In this document: piece by piece, positions 8,350 to 17,445 of the stretch
Layout of the letters: each line of letters begins with the position of its first letter
Numbering within the stretch: position 1 is the first letter of the stretch
NCBI RefSeq assembly: GCF_030015065.1
Contig: NZ_JAIVFN010000006.1
Coordinates: 18,834 to 82,833, forward strand
Reading direction: 5' to 3'
DNA length: 64,000 nucleotides
DNA from: Xanthobacter autotrophicus
GTDB taxonomy: Bacteria > Pseudomonadota > Alphaproteobacteria > Rhizobiales > Xanthobacteraceae
Notes under the pieces: model-generated
What the model saw: the letters and a program-made list of their open reading frames with translations, nothing else
Database searches by the model: none
Told to the model about the DNA's origin: nothing
Made by a program: the position numbers and the translations under genes

Positions 8350-11300
8350 CTACTCCGCCGCGATCCGCTCCGGGACGGGCTTCGGCGCCGGCTCGGCGTG
8401 GCGGCCAGAGATGGCGTGGTGCACCACGCCGTCCAGCCGGTCGAGATAGAGATAGATCACCGGCGTGATGTAGAGCGTGAGAAGCTGCGACAGCAGCAGC
8501 CCGCCCACCACCGCCACGCCCAGGGGCTGGCGCAGCTCCGAGCCCGCCCCCGCCCCGAGCGCGATGGGCAGCACGCCGAAGATAGCGGCGAGGGTGGTCA
8601 TCATGATGGGGCGGAAGCGCAGCAGCGCCGCCTCGCGGATGGCGTCCGCGGCATCGGTCCCGGCGCGGCGGCGCTCCAGCGCCACGTCGATCATCATGAT
8701 GGCGTTCTTCTTCACGATGCCCACCAGCATGATGATGCCGATGATGGCGATCACCGACAGTTCCATGCCCGCCACCATGAGCGTGATGAGCGCCCCGATG
8801 CCCGCCGAGGGCAGTCCAGACAGGATGGTGATGGGGTGGATGAAGCTCTCGTAGAGGATGCCCAGCACGATATAGATCACCACCACCGCCGCGAGGATGA
8901 GCAGCGGCTGGTTGGAGAGCGAATCCTGGAACACCTGGGCATTGCCCTGGAATCCCGTGCTGATGCTGGCCGGGATCGAGGCCGCCGCCGCCGCGGCCTC
9001 GATCTGCTCCACCGCCTGGCCCAGTGCCGTTCCGGGGGCGAGGTTGAAGGAGATGGTCACCGCCGGCTGCTGCTGCTGGTGCTGCACCGAGAGCGGCCCC
9101 ACCGTGCGGGTGATGTTGGCCACCGTCTCCAGCGGCACCACCCCACCCGACGAGGTGCGCAGATAGACCCGGCCGATGTCGCCCGGCTCGCGCTGGAAGC
9201 GCGGCTGCACCTCGGCGATGATCGCGTACTGGTTGGTGGAGGTGTAGAGCGTCGCGATCTGCCGGGTGCCGAACTGGGTGTAGAGGGCATCGCGCAGCTG
9301 CTGCTCGGTGATCCCGAGCGCCGCCGCCTTGTCCTTGTCGAGGACGATGGTGATCTGCGGATTGGTGATCTGCAGGTCGGAGGTCACGTCGCGCAGGCCC
9401 GGAAGCGTGGCGAGGCGCTGCTCCATGTCCTTGGCGACGGTGTAGAGGGCATGGGTGTCCGCGCTCTGGAGCGTGTACTGGAACTGGCTCTTGGAGGCGA
9501 CGCCGCCCACCGAGATGTTCTGCACCGGCTGGAAGAACACGTTTACGCCCGGCACTTGCGCCACCCGGCGCCGCAGGTTCTGGATCACCCCGTCGGCCGA
9601 GAGCAAGCGCTCGGAGCGCGGCTTCAGAGCAATGAACAGGCGGCCGGTATTGGTGGTGCGGCTGATGCCGGTGGCGCCGGCGGTGGAGACCAGATAGTCC
9701 ACGTCCGGGTCGGCGCGCACGGCGGCCGCCACCTGCTTCTGCCGCTCCACCATGGCGTCGAAGGATGAATCGGTGGCCGCCTCCACCGTGCCGGTGATGA
9801 AGCCGTTATCCTCCTGCGGGAAGAAGCCCTTGGGGATGATGATGTAGAGGTAGACCGAGAGCCCCACCGTCGCGAGCGTCACCAGCAGCATGAACGGCCG
9901 GTGCCGCAGCACGAAATCGAGGCTCACCCGGTAGGCGCCGAGCCAGGCGTCGAACATGCGCTCGGTGAGGCGGAAGAAGGCGGACGGCTTCCTGGTGTGG
10001 TCCGGCGCCTTCATCACGCGGGCGCACAGCATGGGCGTCAGCGTCAGCGAGACGAAGCCCGAGACCAGGATGGCGACGGAGATGGTGACCGCGAACTCGC
10101 GGAACACGCGCCCCACCACACCGCCCATGAACAGAACGGGGATGAACACCGCCACCAGCGACAGCGTCATGGAGATGATGGTGAAGCCGATCTCCCGCGA
10201 GCCGCGTATGGCGGCGCGGAAGGGCTTCTCGCCATTCTCCACGTGGCGGTAGATGTTCTCCAGCACCACGATGGCGTCGTCCACCACGAAGCCGACGCAC
10301 AGGGTGAGCGCCAAGAGCGTCATGTTGTTGATGGAAAAATTCATCAGCCACATCACCGCGAAGGTGGCGATGATGGAGAGCGGCAGCGCCAGCGAGGGGA
10401 TGATGGTGGCGCGCACGTTGCGCAGGAACAGGAAGATCACCAGCACCACGAGGACGATGGCCTCGAACAGGGTCTTCTGCACGTCCGCCACCGCATCGCG
10501 GATGGAGACGGAGCGGTCCATCAACACGTCGATGCTCACCGCGCCGGGCAACTGGGCGCGGAAGGACGGCAGGCGCGCGCGCACCTCGTCCACCACGCTC
10601 ACCGTGTTGGCATCGGGCTGGCGCACCACGGCCAGGACGATGGCGCGGGTATCGTTGAACCAGCTCGCCACCCGCTCGTTCTCGACGCCATCGCTGATGG
10701 TGGCGATCTCCTCGAGCCGCACCGGCGCGCCGTTGCGCCACGCCACCACGATGCGCCGGAACTGGGACGCATCCGCCTTGGTGGAGCCCATGTCGATGGT
10801 CTGCGACTGCTTGGGGCCGGAGATGACGCCGAGCGGGGTGTTCGAGGCGGCCGCGGCGACCGCGCGCTGGATGTCGTCGGCGGAAATGTTGCGCACGCCC
10901 GCGGCAGCAGGATCCACCCGGATGCGCACGGCATATTTCTGCGTGCCGTAGATCTGCACCTGCGCCACACCCGGCAGCTGGGAGATCTGCTGGCCGATCA
11001 GCGTGTCGGCATATTCGTTCACCGCCGACAGCGGCAGGGTATCGGACGACACCACCAGCAGCAGCACTGGCGCGTCGGCGGGATTGACCTTGCGGAAGCT
11101 CGGCGGCGTGGTCATCTCGTCCGGCAACTGGCGCTGCGCCACGGAGAGGGCCGACTGCACGTCGAGGGCGGCGGCGTCGATGTTGCGGTTGAGGTCGAAC
11201 TGCACCGTGATGGAGGTGGACCCCTGCGTCGACGACGAGGTGAGCGAGGAGATGCCGGCGATGGTGGCCAGCTGGCGCTCGATGGGGGTGGCGACCGCCG

Positions 11301-11478
11301 TCGCCATGGTCTCCGGATTGGCACCGGGCAGGGACGCGGAGATGTTGATGGTGGGAAAGTCCACCCGCGGCAGCGCCGCCACCGGCAGCTGGCGGTAGGC
11401 GAACAGGCCCGCCACCACCAGCGACAGCATGATCAGCGTCGTCATGACCGGACGGCGGATGCACAGTTCGGCGAACAT
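8350..11478 (-). CDS. RND multidrug efflux permease (MdtB/MdtC/AcrB type)
   Basis: This 1,042-residue inner-membrane RND pump couples proton influx to export of hydrophobic compounds. It opens with the usual cytoplasmic start and TM1 (RRPVMTTLIMLSLVVAGL). TM4 carries the proton-relay pair in CVGFVVDDAIVVLENIYRH near residue 400. The family signature AVATPIERQLATIAG is near residue 60, and the internal N/C repeat is visible. The conserved SISDGV/FNDTRAI region matches the MdtBC branch. It sits 6 bp after the adaptor gene, forming a two-gene operon without an outer-membrane channel, so it probably uses a TolC encoded elsewhere. The substrate is unknown. Confidence 0.93.
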   Translation of the reverse strand: MFAELCIRRPVMTTLIMLSLVVAGLFAYRQLPVAALPRVDFPTINISASLPGANPETMATAVATPIERQLATIAGISSLTSSSTQGSTSITVQFDLNRNIDAAALDVQSALSVAQRQLPDEMTTPPSFRKVNPADAPVLLLVVSSDTLPLSAVNEYADTLIGQQISQLPGVAQVQIYGTQKYAVRIRVDPAAAGVRNISADDIQRAVAAAASNTPLGVISGPKQSQTIDMGSTKADASQFRRIVVAWRNGAPVRLEEIATISDGVENERVASWFNDTRAIVLAVVRQPDANTVSVVDEVRARLPSFRAQLPGAVSIDVLMDRSVSIRDAVADVQKTLFEAIVLVVLVIFLFLRNVRATIIPSLALPLSIIATFAVMWLMNFSINNMTLLALTLCVGFVVDDAIVVLENIYRHVENGEKPFRAAIRGSREIGFTIISMTLSLVAVFIPVLFMGGVVGRVFREFAVTISVAILVSGFVSLTLTPMLCARVMKAPDHTRKPSAFFRLTERMFDAWLGAYRVSLDFVLRHRPFMLLVTLATVGLSVYLYIIIPKGFFPQEDNGFITGTVEAATDSSFDAMVERQKQVAAAVRADPDVDYLVSTAGATGISRTTNTGRLFIALKPRSERLLSADGVIQNLRRRVAQVPGVNVFFQPVQNISVGGVASKSQFQYTLQSADTHALYTVAKDMEQRLATLPGLRDVTSDLQITNPQITIVLDKDKAAALGITEQQLRDALYTQFGTRQIATLYTSTNQYAIIAEVQPRFQREPGDIGRVYLRTSSGGVVPLETVANITRTVGPLSVQHQQQQPAVTISFNLAPGTALGQAVEQIEAAAAAASIPASISTGFQGNAQVFQDSLSNQPLLILAAVVVIYIVLGILYESFIHPITILSGLPSAGIGALITLMVAGMELSVIAIIGIIMLVGIVKKNAIMMIDVALERRRAGTDAADAIREAALLRFRPIMMTTLAAIFGVLPIALGAGAGSELRQPLGVAVVGGLLLSQLLTLYITPVIYLYLDRLDGVVHHAISGRHAEPAPKPVPERIAAE

Positions 11479-11484
11479 GGCGGT

Positions 11485-12654
11485 TCAGCTCCCGGCCACG
11501 GGCTGGGCGCGGGGGCGCACGTTCACGCGGCTGCCGTTTCTCAAGGAGAGCTGGCCGTCGGTCACCACCGTCTCGCTGCCGGAAAGCCCCCTGGTGATGA
11601 CCGTGCGCCCGTCCACCGTGCGCGCGGCGGTGACGGGCCGCACATGGGCGATGCCGTCCTCGACCACGAACACGAAGGTGCCGTCCTGGCCGTTCTGGAC
11701 CGCCTCGCTGGGCACGGCGACGATGTCGTTCTCCACCCGGAGCGTCACGGTGACGGAACCCAGCGTGCCGGGCCACAGCCGCTCGTCGGCATTGGGGAAG
11801 ATGGCACGGGCGGTCAGGGTCCCGGTCTGGGGGTCCACCGTATTGTCGATCACCGCCACCCTGCCGTCGGAGATGGTCTCGCCCGAGCCCTGGAGCATGA
11901 TGGAGACCTTGGCGTCCTGCGCCGCCCGGAGGTCGCCGATGTAGCGCTCCGGCAGGCCGAAGGCCACATAGATAGGCTTCAGCTGGCGCACGGTGGCGAG
12001 AGTATCGTCCACCCTTATCACCGCGCCGGGCCGGACCGTGGATACGCCGATGCGCCCGGAGGCCGGGGAGCGGATGTCGTAATAGCCGCGCTGCACCTTG
12101 AGGGACTGAAGGTTCGCCTCGTCCTGCGCCACCACGGCCCTCTGCACATCGGCGGCAGTGCGGGCGTCGTCAACCTGCACCTGCGAGACGGCGTTGCGGG
12201 TGACGAGGCCGGTATAGCGCTCCACGTCGCGCAGCAGCTTCTCGAGCTGCACCTTGTCGCGGGCGAGAGTGGCGTCGGCCTGGCGGATCTCGGCGTCGAT
12301 GACGCGGGAATCGAGCCGGTAGAGGAGGTCGCCCTCCTTCACGAAGGCCCCGTCGGAAAAGCCGACCATGTCCACCGCGGCGGCAACTCGGGAGCGGATC
12401 GGCACGGTGACCATGGATTCCACGGTGCCCAGCGCCTCCACCCGGACCGGAAGCGCCGTGCGCTCGGCCTTGGCGGCGAGCACGGCGACGACGCGGCCCT
12501 GCGGGCTCTGCTGCTTCTGCGCCGCGGCGCTCATCCACGGCTTCCTGTCCCACACCCAGGCGCCTGCGCCGAGCAGTGCGAGACACAGGACGGCCGTTAC
12601 GATCCGTCCTTTACGCGATCCCTTCTGGGCGGACATGCAAACCTCGATCGACAC
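11485..12654 (-). CDS. RND efflux periplasmic adaptor (membrane fusion protein)
   Basis: This 389-residue HlyD/AcrA-type adaptor links the RND pump to an outer-membrane channel. An N-terminal anchor helix (VTAVLCLALLGAGAWVW) is followed by a barrel-sandwich half-motif (VEALGTVESMVTVPIRSRV). An alpha-helical hairpin rich in Asp/Leu/Val spans about residues 110-170. The second lipoyl half (YYDIRSPASGRIGVSTVRPGAVI) and a beta-barrel end the protein. It is the promoter-proximal gene of the pump operon. The 218-bp gap to the aminotransferase gene upstream should hold the promoter. No regulator gene is adjacent. Confidence 0.92.
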   Translation of the reverse strand: MSIEVCMSAQKGSRKGRIVTAVLCLALLGAGAWVWDRKPWMSAAAQKQQSPQGRVVAVLAAKAERTALPVRVEALGTVESMVTVPIRSRVAAAVDMVGFSDGAFVKEGDLLYRLDSRVIDAEIRQADATLARDKVQLEKLLRDVERYTGLVTRNAVSQVQVDDARTAADVQRAVVAQDEANLQSLKVQRGYYDIRSPASGRIGVSTVRPGAVIRVDDTLATVRQLKPIYVAFGLPERYIGDLRAAQDAKVSIMLQGSGETISDGRVAVIDNTVDPQTGTLTARAIFPNADERLWPGTLGSVTVTLRVENDIVAVPSEAVQNGQDGTFVFVVEDGIAHVRPVTAARTVDGRTVITRGLSGSETVVTDGQLSLRNGSRVNVRPRAQPVAGS

Positions 12655-12872
12655 CGCGCCGGAACCGGATTCAGCCGGGCCCGCTCAGCCCAGGCCGTTC
12701 GTCTCCAGCCTTCCAGAAGCCTTTATACCGCTCTGATCGGGACACAATCCGAACGGACGGGCAGGGCCCGGCCTCGCCGCGATGCAACACTAAACCGTTG
12801 GTTCGGTCCAATTAAGGTTTGGTCAGGTCCGCTCCCGGTGCGCCATGACGGCATGACGCACTCGTGATCAGC

Positions 12873-14069
12873 TCAGCGCAGCAACGGAACCTGGGCCAGC
12901 CGTTCCAGCGCCCGGTCGATGGTCTCGTCGCGCTTGGCGAAGCAGAAGCGGACCACGCTCTTCACCGCGTCCTGCGCATAGAAGGCCGAGACCGGGATGG
13001 TGGCGACCCCAAAGGTGCGCACCAGGTCGAGGCAGAAGGCCTCGTCGTCCGCCGCGTTGGTATGGGCGGAAAGGTCGATGGAGAGGAAGTAGGTGCCCCG
13101 CGAGGGCAGGACCGAGAAGCCGAGACCGGCGAGCCCCTGCGCCAGGCGGTCGCGGGAGCGCTGGAGGTCGGACCGCATGCCGGTAAAATAATTGTCCGCC
13201 TTGCCGAGCCCGTAGGCCACCGCCACCTGCAGGTTGGGCGGGGTGGTGAAGGTGAGGAACTGGTGCGCCTTGGACAGCACCTTCATCAGCGCCGGCGCGG
13301 CGAAGACGAGGCCCACCTTCCACCCGGTCATGCCGAAGATCTTGCCGGCGGAGGAGATCTTCACCGTCCGCTCGCGCATGCCGGGCAGGGCCATGAGCGA
13401 GGTGAAGGCGACGCCGTCGAAGATGACGTGCTCCCACACCTCGTCGCACACCGCATAGGCGTCGAACGCCACGCAGAACTCGGCCAAAAGGGCGAGATCC
13501 TCGCGGCCATAGACGACGCCGGTGGGGTTCTGCGGGTTGTTGAACAGCACCAGCTTGGTGCGTTCGGAGAAGGCGGCGGCAAGTTTCTCCCGCGTGATGC
13601 CCCAGGACGGCGGCTCGAGCCGCACCAGCTTCGGAATGCCGCCGGCCCGCTTCACCAGCGGCAGGTAGGCGTCGTAGAGGGGCTGGAACAGCACCACCTC
13701 GTCCCCGGGCTCGATGAGGGCGAGGAGCGCGCCGGCCAGCGCCTCGGTGGCGCCGGAGGTCACCATCACCTCGGCGTCGGGATCAAGCTCCAGCCCCTGC
13801 CAGTGGCGATAGTGCGCGGCGGCGGCGGCGCGCAGCTCCGGCTGGCCCATCATGGGCGGGTACTGGTTCCAGCCGTCCACCACCGCGTCCGCCGCCTTGC
13901 GCCGTACGTCCTCCGGGCCGGGATCATCCGGGAAGCCCTGGCCCAGATTGACCGCCTCGTGGGTGCGGGCGAGCTGCGACATCACCTCGAAGATGGTGGT
14001 GGGCAGCTGCGCGTAGATCGGGTTGAGCGACCGGGCGGGGCGGGCGGACGGAGAGGAAAGAAGGGACAT
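12873..14069 (-). CDS. Class I/II PLP-dependent aminotransferase (methionine/kynurenine type)
   Basis: This 398-residue fold-type I aminotransferase has the substrate-side motif LGQGFPDDPGP, typical of the YbdL/kynurenine aminotransferase group. The other family motifs are FNNPQNPTG (near 178), CDEVWEH (near 210) and the Schiff-base lysine in SSAGKIFGMTGWKVG (near 240). The C-terminal Arg in RFCFAKRDETI should bind the substrate carboxylate. Methionine, glutamine or aromatic amino acids paired with a 2-oxo acid are likely substrates. A short conserved gene is encoded just upstream on the same strand, with no obvious functional link. Confidence 0.87.
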   Translation of the reverse strand: MSLLSSPSARPARSLNPIYAQLPTTIFEVMSQLARTHEAVNLGQGFPDDPGPEDVRRKAADAVVDGWNQYPPMMGQPELRAAAAAHYRHWQGLELDPDAEVMVTSGATEALAGALLALIEPGDEVVLFQPLYDAYLPLVKRAGGIPKLVRLEPPSWGITREKLAAAFSERTKLVLFNNPQNPTGVVYGREDLALLAEFCVAFDAYAVCDEVWEHVIFDGVAFTSLMALPGMRERTVKISSAGKIFGMTGWKVGLVFAAPALMKVLSKAHQFLTFTTPPNLQVAVAYGLGKADNYFTGMRSDLQRSRDRLAQGLAGLGFSVLPSRGTYFLSIDLSAHTNAADDEAFCLDLVRTFGVATIPVSAFYAQDAVKSVVRFCFAKRDETIDRALERLAQVPLLR

Positions 14070-14105
14070 GGAACGGTCACGACAAGGGAAAAAGGCTCTG
14101 GCCGT

Positions 14106-14429
14106 TTAGACCTTCTCGCCGTGGGACGGAAGCCCGGTGGAGACCGCGGCCTCCCCGGCCATCAGCGGCTTCAGGGCGGCCACCAGCGCCTCCGGCGTCA
14201 CCTGGCCCATGGGCATGAGCACTTTTGCGGCCTGTGTGCGCACGCCCGGCCGCATCACCAGCACCACCGTCTCGGAGCCGCCGCAGGCGGGATCGCCGCA
14301 GGAAATCTCGGAGACGGAAACCGTGGCGTCGGCATCGAGCTTCAGGGTGTCGCGCACGAGATCCGCCAGGGTGCGGGCGGCATCGCGCGCGGGCCCCGCC
14401 TCCCCCCGCCGGCGCATGAACAGCCTCAT
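14106..14429 (-). CDS. Conserved hypothetical protein with SCGDPACGG motif
   Basis: This 107-residue predicted cytoplasmic protein has an N-terminal Arg-rich start (MRLFMRRR), then a region with the Cys pair ISCGDPACGGSETVVLVMRPG, and a short alpha/beta C-terminus. I recall the C-G-D-P-x-C motif followed by ETVV from small conserved rhizobial proteins of unknown function, but I cannot name the family. The ATG at 14429 is chosen because GGGGAGACGGGG precedes it; an in-frame ATG at 14486 lacks a comparable site. It lies between the CPA1 antiporter and the aminotransferase on the same strand. Confidence 0.65.
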   Translation of the reverse strand: MRLFMRRRGEAGPARDAARTLADLVRDTLKLDADATVSVSEISCGDPACGGSETVVLVMRPGVRTQAAKVLMPMGQVTPEALVAALKPLMAGEAAVSTGLPSHGEKV

Positions 14430-14495
14430 CCCCGTCTCCCCGATGGATTCCCGGCGATGTTTGAACCGCCCTCGCGGCGCAAACATGACGGCGCC

Positions 14496-16289
14496 TCACT
14501 CCTCATCGTCCTCCCCCTCGGGCTGGAGGCCGAACAGCCGCCGCACCTTCGCGATGGACCGCTTGAGCCGGCCCGCCTCCAGCCGCAGCACGGCCCAGGT
14601 GACGCGGCCATCCACCACCTCGCGCACCTCGATCACCGCGTGCCCGTACTTGATGCGCATGCCCCGCGCCGGATGGTCGTCCGAGCGGTCGGCGAAGGCC
14701 TCGGCGATGGTGAGGCCAAGCTCCGAGTCGGGCACCGTGAGGCCGTAGAAGCTCATGAGGTCGCCGAGCCGCACCTCGCCCACGAAGGGGAAGGCGGCGC
14801 CGTCATCCATGGGCGTCGCCTCCTGCGGGCGGAACAGGCGGTCGAGCTGGTGCACCCGCTTGGGCGGCGCCAGCACATAGCCGTAGTCGCCGACCTTGAG
14901 GTGGCCGGCGGCTTCCGGCGTCAGGGTCTGGCCGGCGCGCACCACCATCATCAGCCGCGCCCAGGTGGGCAGCGCGGCCTGCCCGGTGGCGGGCGTGCCG
15001 GCCACCACCGGATAGGCCACCAGCTCCATGTCGGTCTGCCCCGGCAGGTCGATCTCGAAGCGGCGGATGCCGGGGGCGGGATCGGACAGCGCCACGTCGA
15101 GCCGCCGCGCCACCGCCGCCATGGTCCAACCGTGGAGGATCAGCGACACCAGCACCACCGCGAAGGCCACGTTGAAATACACCTCTGCCTGCGGAAGGTG
15201 CGCCAGCATGGGAATGGTGGCGAGGAAGATGGACACCGCCCCGCGCAGCCCGGCCCAGGAGATGAACAGCTTCTCCTTGAGCGAGAAGCGGAACGGCGCG
15301 AGGCAAAGGAACACCGCCGCCGGGCGCCCCACCAGGATGAGGAAGGCGGCGACCCCGAGGGCCGGCAGCGCGTAGAACACGATCTTCTCGGGCGACACCA
15401 GAAGGCCCAGCATCACGAACATGACGATCTGGCACAGCCAGGTCACGGTATCGAGGAACGAGGTGATGGAGGCGATGGCGCGCACCGGCCGGTTGCCCAG
15501 CACCAGCCCGGCCAGGTAGACCGCCAGGAAGCCCGAGCCGTGCAGCAGCGAGGTGACCGCGAACAGCAGCACCGCGACGCCCATCACCATCACCGGATGG
15601 AGTCCGCCGGGCAGGTCCACCCGGTTGAGCAATGCGACCAGCGCATAGCCGCCCGCCACGCCCAGCACGGCTCCGACCGCCATCTCCCGCATCACGCCGA
15701 TCACCATGGCGATGCCGGGATTGCCCATGTTCGTGGTCAGCAGCTCCACCAGCAGCACAGTGAGGAACACCGCCGCCGGATCGTTGGTGGCGGATTCGAT
15801 CTCGATCACCGAGCCCACGCGGCGCCCGAGATGCAGCCCCTGCGCCCGCACCAGGAACAGCACCGCCGCCGCATCGGTGGAGGCCACGATGGCGCCAACC
15901 AGCAGGCTCTCCAGCGGACCGAGGCCGAGCAACGGCGCCGCCACCAGCGCCACCAGCGTCGCCGTCATCACCACGCCGATGGTGGACAGGCCCACCGCCG
16001 GAATGATGGCCCCCCGCATGCTGGCGATGCGCATGCGCAGCCCGCCATCGAACAGGATCACCGCCAGAGCCGCCGAGCCCACCATGTAGGTGGCCCAGTA
16101 GTCATTGAAATGGATGCCGCCGGGCCCGCCCTCCCCCGCCGCGACGCCGATGACGAGGAACACCAGCAGGATGGGCGCCCCGAATCGCGCCGCGAGCAAG
16201 CTCGAAAGGGTGCCGACAACCACCAGGGCGGCAACCACAAGAAGAACAAGATTGGAAACGAAGACGGAACCCATCACATGCCGGGCCAC
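14496..16289 (-). CDS. CPA1-family K+/H+ (or Na+/H+) antiporter with C-terminal regulatory domain
   Basis: This protein of up to 597 residues has about 12 membrane helices (about 1-395). They include the ion-site helix SLLVGAIVASTDAAAVLFLV and VIEIESATNDPAAVFLTVLL, with the family ND pair. A cytoplasmic TrkA-C-like region (LKVGDYGYVLAPPKRVHQLDRLF) and a final acidic tail follow. This layout matches NhaP2/CvrA-type potassium/proton antiporters. The longest frame begins with GTG at 16289; GTG at 16277 and ATG at 16274 are alternatives. It acts in cation and pH homeostasis in the inner membrane. Confidence 0.88.
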   Translation of the reverse strand: MARHVMGSVFVSNLVLLVVAALVVVGTLSSLLAARFGAPILLVFLVIGVAAGEGGPGGIHFNDYWATYMVGSAALAVILFDGGLRMRIASMRGAIIPAVGLSTIGVVMTATLVALVAAPLLGLGPLESLLVGAIVASTDAAAVLFLVRAQGLHLGRRVGSVIEIESATNDPAAVFLTVLLVELLTTNMGNPGIAMVIGVMREMAVGAVLGVAGGYALVALLNRVDLPGGLHPVMVMGVAVLLFAVTSLLHGSGFLAVYLAGLVLGNRPVRAIASITSFLDTVTWLCQIVMFVMLGLLVSPEKIVFYALPALGVAAFLILVGRPAAVFLCLAPFRFSLKEKLFISWAGLRGAVSIFLATIPMLAHLPQAEVYFNVAFAVVLVSLILHGWTMAAVARRLDVALSDPAPGIRRFEIDLPGQTDMELVAYPVVAGTPATGQAALPTWARLMMVVRAGQTLTPEAAGHLKVGDYGYVLAPPKRVHQLDRLFRPQEATPMDDGAAFPFVGEVRLGDLMSFYGLTVPDSELGLTIAEAFADRSDDHPARGMRIKYGHAVIEVREVVDGRVTWAVLRLEAGRLKRSIAKVRRLFGLQPEGEDDEE

Positions 16290-16427
16290 CCGCCCGCCCT
16301 TCGCAATTGAGATGCAACAGTAGCGTCTGTGGAGCCGAAGGCGTAAGCTTTTGATCGTCGCGGTCGCGAGGTCAGGCCGTCCGTGATGTGAACCGTAAGC
16401 CGATCCGGGGGCGGAAAGGTTCAGGAA

Positions 16428-16721
16428 ATGTCGTTGAACGGCATTCCCGCCGCGTATCTCGTCATGTCGATGGTGCGTTCGCGGGGCAGTCTCGTTCTTG
16501 AGAGCGAGACCGTCTGCTTTGACCGTGATCTAGCCGTCGCCATGGCGATGGACGATTGCAGAAGCTGCTCATGGTCGGGCGTGTATCCGCTCGACGCGGA
16601 AGGACGTTGCGTTGCCGGGAGCCCGATCTTCTGCATGGGCTCGCTGAGCGCGGCGCTGCGGTCCGAACGGGACGGCGCCTACACCGCGGAGCGCGCCGAA
16701 GCTGCGCAGTCAGCGCCCTGA
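16428..16721 (+). CDS. Hypothetical small protein
   Basis: A 97-codon frame is preceded by CAGGA six bases before its ATG. The product has alternating Asp/Ala/Arg content, five cysteines including a C-x2-C (DDCRSCSW), and no signal peptide or membrane helix. I do not recognise a family. It overlaps tail-to-tail with the zinc-ribbon-like frame on the other strand by 12 bp. It could be non-coding, since GC-rich DNA gives many such frames. Confidence 0.35.
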   Translation: MSLNGIPAAYLVMSMVRSRGSLVLESETVCFDRDLAVAMAMDDCRSCSWSGVYPLDAEGRCVAGSPIFCMGSLSAALRSERDGAYTAERAEAAQSAP

Positions 16722-16952
16722 TCCGCGCCCCGCGATGAATGCCATCGCCTGGAAGGGCGAGGCAAACTGGACCACGCTCACCCGCCGGCTGCCGCACACG
16801 TCGCAGCGCAGCGCGAGAGTCTCGCTCGCGGGTTCAGGTGTTTGGCTCGTGAGCTGACGCTCAGCAGTGTCCTGTCGCGGGGACAGGAGGGAGCGCCGCC
16901 CGCAGCGGCCGCATTCGGCACAGATCATCGCCCGCATCAGCCTCCAAATCAC
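16710..16952 (-). CDS. Small protein with two CxxC pairs (putative zinc ribbon)
   Basis: This frame of up to 80 residues has two cysteine pairs, CAECGRCG near residues 11-18 and LRCDVCGSRRVSVVQF near 48-63. The spacing fits a zinc ribbon. ATG codons at residues 1, 6 and 9 are all possible; starting at residue 9 (16928) gives 72 residues. No function can be assigned. The dispersed hairpin repeat begins 30 bp upstream of the longest start. Confidence 0.45.
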   Translation of the reverse strand: MIWRLMRAMICAECGRCGRRSLLSPRQDTAERQLTSQTPEPASETLALRCDVCGSRRVSVVQFASPFQAMAFIAGRGSGR

Positions 16953-16981
16953 GGTGGCATGATGGCGATGGTCCGCGCCTA

Positions 16982-17092
16982 GAGCACGCGCCGATCTGCT
17001 TGCATCGCAAGCTGATCGGCGAACGCGTTCTCTTTCTTGCGTTTAGAGGGCGATTCACCGAGCAAATTGATTCAATTTGCTCGGATCGCGCT
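16982..17092 (+). repeat. Dispersed two-hairpin repeat, copy A
   Basis: About 111 bp hold two hairpins. The first pairs GATC-GCTTGC with GCAAGC-GATC (about 16991-17020). The second is a perfect 13-bp palindrome arm pair, CCGAGCAAATTGA/TCAATTTGCTCGG, at 17058-17084. A second copy in reverse orientation lies at 19811-19923 with over 75% identity by eye. Stem changes are compensated between copies. It behaves like a REP/BIME-type or small non-autonomous element. Confidence 0.75.
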
Positions 17093-17097
17093 CTGGC

Positions 17098-17340
17098 TCA
17101 AAGAAGCGCGCGGGCGTGGAAAAACAGGCGCACCCGCCGTTCCGCGAAGGCCACATCCTCGGGCCGGCCCGCCTCGGCGGCGCCGATCAGCGCCTTCAGT
17201 GCGGAATCAAGGCCCGGACCGCCCTCCCCTTCGGCGAACCGCTGGAGCAGGAGGCGACCGCAATCGGAGAGGTTCTCAAGCTGCGTGCCGTCGGGAAGGC
17301 AGATGGGACGGTTGAGTGGCGTAAGCCAGAATCGCGTCAT
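17098..17340 (-). CDS. Small hypothetical protein, DUF982-like
   Basis: This 80-residue protein resembles rhizobial DUF982 proteins in layout: a short beta start (RFWLTPLNRPICLPDG), a helical region with C-G-R-L-L-L-Q-R-F, a Gly-rich turn, then A-L-K-A-L-I-G-A. The assignment is from memory of the pattern and is weak. The ATG at 17340 is preceded by GAAGG with good spacing; the frame is open further upstream to a TTG. It lies downstream of egtD on the same strand (105 bp gap). The dispersed repeat starts 6 bp after its stop. Confidence 0.5.
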   Translation of the reverse strand: MTRFWLTPLNRPICLPDGTQLENLSDCGRLLLQRFAEGEGGPGLDSALKALIGAAEAGRPEDVAFAERRVRLFFHARALL

Positions 17341-17445
17341 GGTGACCTTCAAACGCAGGGAAGACGGCCCCGGCTTCGCACCCGGACACCCTCTTCGGTT
17401 CGGCCCCCAAACTCGCGCCCGCCCGGCGGGATCGCCCCCTCGGTC

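Noticed and set aside
12864..16310. A 1,148-codon plus-strand frame opposite the aminotransferase and CPA1 genes
   Set aside because: Composition is antisense-like (HHxQ, RRG repeats) and the minus strand carries recognisable genes.
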